Assembly: GCA_032988165.1 (NCBI GenBank)
Contig: JANTQF010000315.1
Coordinates: 1-41,702 of the forward strand
Direction: 5' to 3'
Length of the DNA: 41,702 nucleotides
Origin: Emmonsiellopsis sp. PD_33
Taxonomy: Eukaryota; Ascomycota; Eurotiomycetes; Onygenales; Ajellomycetaceae
Below, piece after piece: positions 36,890-41,702 of the stretch (position 1 is the first letter of the stretch; every line of letters begins with the position of its first letter). The position numbers were made by a program, and so were the translations under genes. The notes beneath the pieces were generated by a model that saw only the letters and a program-made list of their open reading frames with translations, did no database searches and had not been told where the DNA came from.

Positions 36890-37189
36890 AGTGACTATGT
36901 GCGAGAAAGAGTGCGAAGTATCGACGATTTTGAATTTAAACTAGAGAAAGGTTTGGAACAAGTGATAATTTTGTTTTTGAAACTATCTTCCTCTCCATGA
37001 CAGAAAACTCCGGGTGGTCCGTGCGCGAGGGACGATTATTGTGGGTGGTTTTGCAGCAATTGAAGTGAAAAATCATATGTCATTGGGTGGGAGAGTTTTG
37101 GAAATTGACTTCTCGACCAATGCATTGATCTTGGCCAGTTGCGCCACATTTAACTAATACGCGGTGCGGGGAAAGTATTTAGGTCTGAG
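36890..37189. other. Short gap between P450 and MATE genes
   Basis: 300 nt in the same transcriptional direction; it must hold the P450 terminator region and the MATE promoter. No TATA box or repeat stands out. Confidence 0.4.
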
Positions 37190-38979
37190 ATGCGAGAAAC
37201 TGCGCAAGAGAACTCTCAATGTTCACCTGAAATGGTGTTGACGCTGCATTCTCCGTCAATTCACTACACCATGCTTACAGACGACGGAGCCGTTCCTACA
37301 GTTGAGACGCGGGCCTCCGATAACGACGCAGAAGAAGATGGGCGGGAGCTTACTATTGCTCCGGACCGATTGCGATGGACGCTGATTGTAGGAAAGTGGT
37401 GGTATCGATCAAGGTGAAAGAAGCAATACAAAGGACCCGAACCGTTCATCTCGCTAAATGCCTCCAGTTACCCTGGTGCTCTTCTGTTCAACTTTGGAGC
37501 CCTCCTGCTTCCGGCCCTGTATGGGACACTCTCGAAGTTGTGGGTTGCGAATATTGACTCGTCGATGGTTGCGACGACGGATGTATACACATATGTGGGT
37601 GTGATCGTTGAAGTGCTGAATGAAGGCCTCCCTCGAGCCGCGTGGGTTATCATCGGCGATGTGATAGCGATCGTTCAATTCACGATTGGGGATTGCCCAT
37701 TCCCTCATCATATTTCAGGCTGCTCTTGGTCTGATCATGAGCGTTATTTTAATATCGGCAGCAAGAGAATTTTCTGCCACATTTGTGCCAGGCGTTGTCA
37801 ATGATGTCGGTGTCAGCTATGTCCGAATAAGTGCTTTTTCCGCACTGAGTTCTGCTATCGAGATAGCTGTTGCGAATTCTACAAGGGCCCTGGATAAGCC
37901 GGATGTTCCTTTAATCATCAATTCGACAAAGTTTGCAACCAACATCGTCCTTGATCTTTTGATTATTTCCAGATTTCATATTGGGAACCATCGGCCTACT
38001 GTTACCATGCAAGCATCAATTCGTCTTGCCTGTGATATGACCTCTGCCATTGTCGGTGTGGTTTACTTCGTCAGCATGACGAGCATCGACAGACTTGCGC
38101 ATAAATGGACTTGGAGAGGATCACCACCTTCTCTCACGGCACTGCTGGTATTGGCTCGGCCGGGATTGATAACTTTTATGGAATCAGCTATCAGAAATAC
38201 GCTTTACCTTTGGCTAGTCGCGGGGATTGTCTCCATGGGCTCTGACTACGCGACAGCGTGGGGTGTCTTCAACACAATTCGCTGGGGACTGGTAATGGTT
38301 CCAGTCCAGTCTCTAGAGAGTGCTTCATTGGCTTTTGTAGGTCACGCTTGGGGCCGTTGGAGGCACAAGGTTGGAATAAACGAGAGTAGGCTAAAGTGTA
38401 GCCATAGAGACCTCCTAGGTAAGGTTTCATCCTTTCTCTTAGCATCCAGTGTAAGCTGATATATGGCCCTGAAGTCATTGTTTTCCCTGCCTTGTTGTCG
38501 GCAGTGATTTCCTTGTTGATAGAGGTCCCGCTCTGCATCGGCTTGGCCTTTCATGGTTGCCAGCGGTTTGCTTTCTACCTAAGTGGCTCCGAGACTGTCG
38601 CTGTAATCACTGCTCATATGTGGAGAACTATTGACTGGTAAGTTAAAGCTCGTATCCGACACCTCCTTGGGCAGAGCTGACTCAGGAAAGGTGCTATATA
38701 TTATATGCGGTTTCAACTCAGCTTGCCTCTATTCTTTTGGCCACCCGTCCTCCGTGGTACCTATACCAATCGTTGCTTTCCAACCTTCTTTATGTGCTTC
38801 CGTGGGCAATTGTCTGCCAGGCTGCAAACCTCGGAGCGCAAAACGCATGGACATATCATAGTGTCGTGTTTGGAGGCAGCCTTGTGTTTTCCTTTTTTGA
38901 TATCCTTCTCATAGATGCAGTATGGGCTTGGAGGCTTCTGGCCGGAAAGATGCACCTAGGGAAATTTCACGAAGCGTAG
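37190..38979 (+). pseudogene. MATE-family efflux transporter, probably broken
   Basis: Proton- or sodium-coupled multidrug and toxin extrusion (MATE) family, fungal branch. Clear segments: GPEPFISLNASSYPGALLFN, LSKLWVANIDSSMVATTDVY, EVLNEGLPRAAWVIIGD, FSALSSAIEIAVANSTRALD, ESASLAFVGHAWGRWRHK and WRTIDW|CYILYAVSTQLASI. An in-frame TGA at 37415-37417 sits just before the first. At about 37661-37670 the frame shifts by one base with a TAG in the new frame. Downstream the exons 37668-38418, 38505-38637 and 38691-38979 join in frame. Introns GTGAAA...CTCCAG (37414-37477) and GTGATA...TTTCAG (37661-37720) could formally bypass both defects, but would delete segments I believe are conserved. So a pseudogene is more likely, though not certain. 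Confidence 0.65.
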
Positions 38980-39210
38980 TTCTTTAATGGAGGATTGCTG
39001 CATGATGTTTTTCTTCCCGCTGACATCGTGGAGCCTCTGTGATGTGCGGCATGATACGTTGCGATAAACCAAAGCATCCTACATCCCAGCCCAAAGGCTT
39101 CCCCCCCCCAAATGGCTTCTCTTTGCCTCATCTTGAGTCTTATGAGCTTCAGGTACTATTTATTAAATAGCTTACGTCTGATAACGGAAAAACGGTTAAT
39201 TTACTACTGC
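38980..39210. other. Spacer before the retroelement fragment
   Basis: Non-coding sequence with a run of 9 C at 39101-39109. No feature is recognised. Confidence 0.4.
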
Positions 39211-39550
39211 TTAAAATACAGTGTGTCCATTAAAGCAGCAGAGCGAGCTGTTCACAGATTTCTTGCTGAGGCGGTCGACGATGATTAGGATGTTGGTGCA
39301 GTTGCTGCTTTCAGGGAGGCTCACCGTGAAATCAATGGCAACGTCGCACCAAACACGTTCGGGGATCAGGAGAGATTTGAGGAGACCTTGACGGCAGTCT
39401 TGCCAGGCGGTAGTGGACCAGCAGACATTGCAGTTCCGCATGAACTGTCGGAAGTTTTGAGACATGTCTGGCCAGTAGAAACCTCAGGACAGAATTCGGT
39501 AGAGTGCTTCACGGCCGGGGTGGCCGGTCATAAGGGTATAAGGGCGTAGC
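39211..39550 (-). mobile_element. Ty3/gypsy retrotransposon fragment (integrase N-terminal part)
   Basis: The minus strand encodes a piece of a Ty3/gypsy Pol protein. GHPGREALYRILS, then GFYWPDMSQNFRQFMRNCNV fits the integrase HHCC zinc-binding region, followed by CWSTTAWQDCRQGLLKSL and the start of the catalytic core (DFTVSLPESSNCTNILIIVD). A TGA separates ILS and GFYW (near 39487, probably a former CGA), and the core is cut off soon after VDRLSKK. No LTRs, reverse transcriptase or RNase H are nearby, so this is a dead fragment. Confidence 0.8.
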
Positions 39551-39709
39551 CCTTCACAATATCCTACTTATTACATTAAGAAATAGCGGTATATTCCCTA
39601 GAATCATCCGGAAAACAATAAATGATAAAAGAAAAAGCAGTAATTAGGGGAAAAACCGACACATATTAATTGTAAACAACAAAGAGATAAGAGATTAGAA
39701 TTAATCTCT

Positions 39710-40869
39710 TTATAAAGTAACCTTTTTCCAATTGACCTCAGGACCAACTCTTCCCCCGTATACCCCCAAAATGTCCTCTATTAACCACTTACAGGTTAAA
39801 TAGATATATTCTCCATCAGGATTTAGCCAACCTCCCACCTCAATCTCCAAAGAACCATCTATCCTCTTTAATTCTTGAACTACCAGTCTAGCAGTAGAAT
39901 TCATCCTAACATGAGGAAGCTTCTTAATAGAGGAATTATCTCCAAAGCCCGGATTGAAAATAGAGATCTTAAAGTATAGAAATTAGTTAAACATCTAATA
40001 AAGTAAAGATTAAAAAATTATATAAAGATGTAAGTTAAAAATTTACCTGATTTTCAAACAGTTTAACTCCGACAAAGTGCCATACTTTTTCTCCAGCTTT
40101 CCAATCCTTTTTCATAGCCATTATCCCATCTGCAGACACAGATTTATCATCTTTAACAGCCTTATAAATAAGGGTCTTTTCAAATAAGAGATTATCTGCA
40201 TTTTGGGTAATCCAATATTGAGAATAAGGATTATCCCGCCGAGTAACTGAGATCTTGGCCTGGGAAATGGTTATTAAAGAGGTATATAGGTGTTTATCCT
40301 TAGCTGGAGCATCCTTAACATGCTTAGCTTTAGATTTACCATCTTTTTAACCAATCTGGGAAGGACAGAGGCGGAAGGAATAAGGATGAGGTAAAGATAA
40401 GGATTTCTTTGAAAGAGAAACTAGGGTTTGAAACCAAGAATGTAATAATTCTTCATCTTTGTGAGGTAGATTAGCAGTGTGAGAACCACGGGCTCACAGG
40501 GCGAAGATCTAGGGCCGCCAGGCCAGAGAGCCTTCGAAGGAGTGAGCCCAGGGGGCTCAGGGGTCGCGATGGCGGAGGCTTACATAAGACTTACCTAAGT
40601 GGGCCTGAGACCTCGATGTATATAACCTTCGCTGGCCCCCTATCTTTGTAGGGCCAGCGAACAGCTTTGCTACGTTCTTACCCCTACGTTCAATATAACC
40701 AACCCTTCGTACTACGTGTTTATATTCCCTCACATCGTTCTATAACCTCTACGCCCTACCCTACGGGCGATCCCTTACAAGCAGCTAGGTGCTGAAGCTG
40801 GTTTTGTAACTCTATATGAGTTATAGGAGGAGATTCCTCAGGAGAAGGAGGAGAGAAAGGAAAAGACAT
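39710..40869 (-). pseudogene. Small unknown gene interrupted by a solo LTR
   Basis: Minus-strand gene starting with ATG at 40869 (MSFPFSPPSPEESPP). It is cut at 40784/40477 by the LTR described below, and resumes in the same frame when the LTR and one AGCAG copy are discounted. It has a TAA at 40349-40347 and a 79-nt intron at 40046-39968 (GTAAAT...TTTAAG) and ends at 39710. Around 250 codons in all. The last exon and most of the middle are undamaged, with typical coding bias though AT-rich. I do not recognise the family. HFVGVKLFENQISIFNPGF and, about 65 residues later, GEYIYLTCKWLIEDIL faintly recall the His and Cys regions of Ulp1/adenain-type cysteine proteases, without the expected Cys. 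This is speculation. Confidence 0.55.
40478..40779. mobile_element. Solo LTR (302 bp) with 5-bp target duplication
   Basis: Begins TGTGAGAACC and ends GATCCCTTACA (TG...CA ends, near-inverted TGTGAG/CTTACA). It is flanked by AGCAG at 40473-40477 and again at 40780-40784. It has a TATA-like tgtatataacc at 40617-40627 and, just after it, a perfect 11-bp stem (40628-40638 with 40651-40661). An 8-bp inverted pair GGGCTCAC/GTGAGCCC is at 40490-40497 and 40542-40549. Its GC content is clearly higher than the AT-rich gene it sits in. No internal retroelement sequence remains, as expected after LTR-LTR recombination. Whether it belongs to the nearby gypsy fragment cannot be told. Confidence 0.82.
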
Positions 40870-41702
40870 GATTAAAAAAAAAAAAAGAGAGAAGAGAAAG
40901 GAAGAGAAACATTTCCAGCCTTTTATTTCGTAACTAACTATTTTTTTAGTGCGGCACTAATAACTATTGGACTCCATAGTAAGTTAATATAGAAAAAGCC
41001 TTAAGAAACCCAATATTGGTTGGCATTATCCAGACGCATGGATACAAAGTTATCCAGTTTACTGTGAATTGTAACTAATTTCCTTCCTTACTCCATCTAC
41101 CTTAGTTTCACTAATTATGTCTCCTTTCTTACAGTCACCCTCCTCGATGATAGTATTTAGCAAGGGCAGGGTTTAAACCCATGACCTTGGGCTCCCAGCA
41201 GAAGTAGTCCCCAGTCACTCAGGAGCTGACTATCTACTATGCCTTGCATGACCAGTGCTTACCATATGTCTGTCATCCGCCCTAGTCGAGCTGACTTATG
41301 ATGACATTATAATAATGCAAGAAGTGTGGGGAGAACTGGTAGGGAGAGAGACAGAAAACAGCACAATCTGATGGTCAGTAGTAAAGGGAATATTTATTTT
41401 TATAATTTTGAAACCCCGTACATGTATTTATCTCATCAATAACTATATGTGTCTTGGTTAACTAGCTATCTCGGTAAAATAGGGTATGCACTCCCCCCCC
41501 CCCCCCCCCCCCCCTCCTCCACACTCTCTATATTCTATCCCTTCCCCTCACTCAACTCACCTCTCCCCCGCCACCTTCCCCCGCTCACCCCCCACTGCTC
41601 TCCTGACAATCACAATTTAGATCCCCACCACCCACCCCTAACCTCCCGCCACTCCCCCTCCTCCCCCAACCCTCCCACCCCCTCCTCTCCCCACTCCCCC
41701 CC
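40870..41702. other. AT-rich end region with tRNA-like stretch and C-rich tail
   Basis: 40870-41160 is AT-rich without coding signal. 41161-41246 (minus strand) looks tRNA-derived (see findings). A C homopolymer of about 27-30 bases begins near 41493, and everything after it to the window end is C-dominated and of doubtful accuracy. No gene is seen. Confidence 0.45.

Noticed and set aside
41490..41520. CRISPR or tandem-repeat array at the right end
   Set aside because: It is a plain C homopolymer; no spacer structure exists and the genome is fungal.

Overview
The window reads as nuclear DNA of a filamentous ascomycete, most likely a Eurotiomycete of the Aspergillus/Penicillium type. The signs are genes split by short GT-AG introns (about 50-110 nt, with CTAAC/CTGAC-type branch sites), a Zn(II)2Cys6 regulator, a PDR-type ABC transporter very close in sequence to Aspergillus AtrB, and fungus-only protein families. 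No bacterial operon structure is seen. All exon joins were worked out by eye from frame, splice sites and family motifs.

Left part (1-16349). After a G-homopolymer end come two housekeeping genes in tandem: the casein kinase 2 catalytic subunit (866-2131) and valyl-tRNA synthetase (2969-6435). The synthetase leader carries an in-frame, acid-free, arginine-rich extension with no AUG, which looks like a hidden mitochondrial presequence. Then follow, on the minus strand, an SRPK-like kinase (7090-8761), an F-box protein (9619-11412), a decayed ORF (12200-12692) and a conserved fungal protein with a protease-like His/Asp/Thr pattern and a frame break (12693-14501). A small Cys-rich protein with an acidic tail (15873-16349) is on the plus strand.

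Middle (16872-32569). A Zn2Cys6 transcription factor (minus) and an AtrB-like drug efflux pump (plus) diverge from one 786-nt promoter region, suggesting a regulator/target pair. Next, all on the minus strand, are an AIM9-type mitochondrial phosphotransferase-fold protein and two conserved fungal proteins of unknown function. A 2-kb gene-poor gap at 28301-30338 contains inverted repeats and C-rich tracts.

Right part (33424-41702). This is an accessory, decaying region. It holds a pseudogene of a BtrH/C39-like cysteine-peptidase-fold family, an intact-looking cytochrome P450, a probably broken MATE transporter, a Ty3/gypsy integrase fragment, and a small unknown gene cut by a solo LTR with a perfect 5-bp target duplication. 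The P450, MATE and BtrH-like genes could be the remains of a small metabolic cluster. The right end runs into a poly-C tract and a noisy C-rich tail; both window ends look like assembly breaks at G/C homopolymers rather than telomeres.
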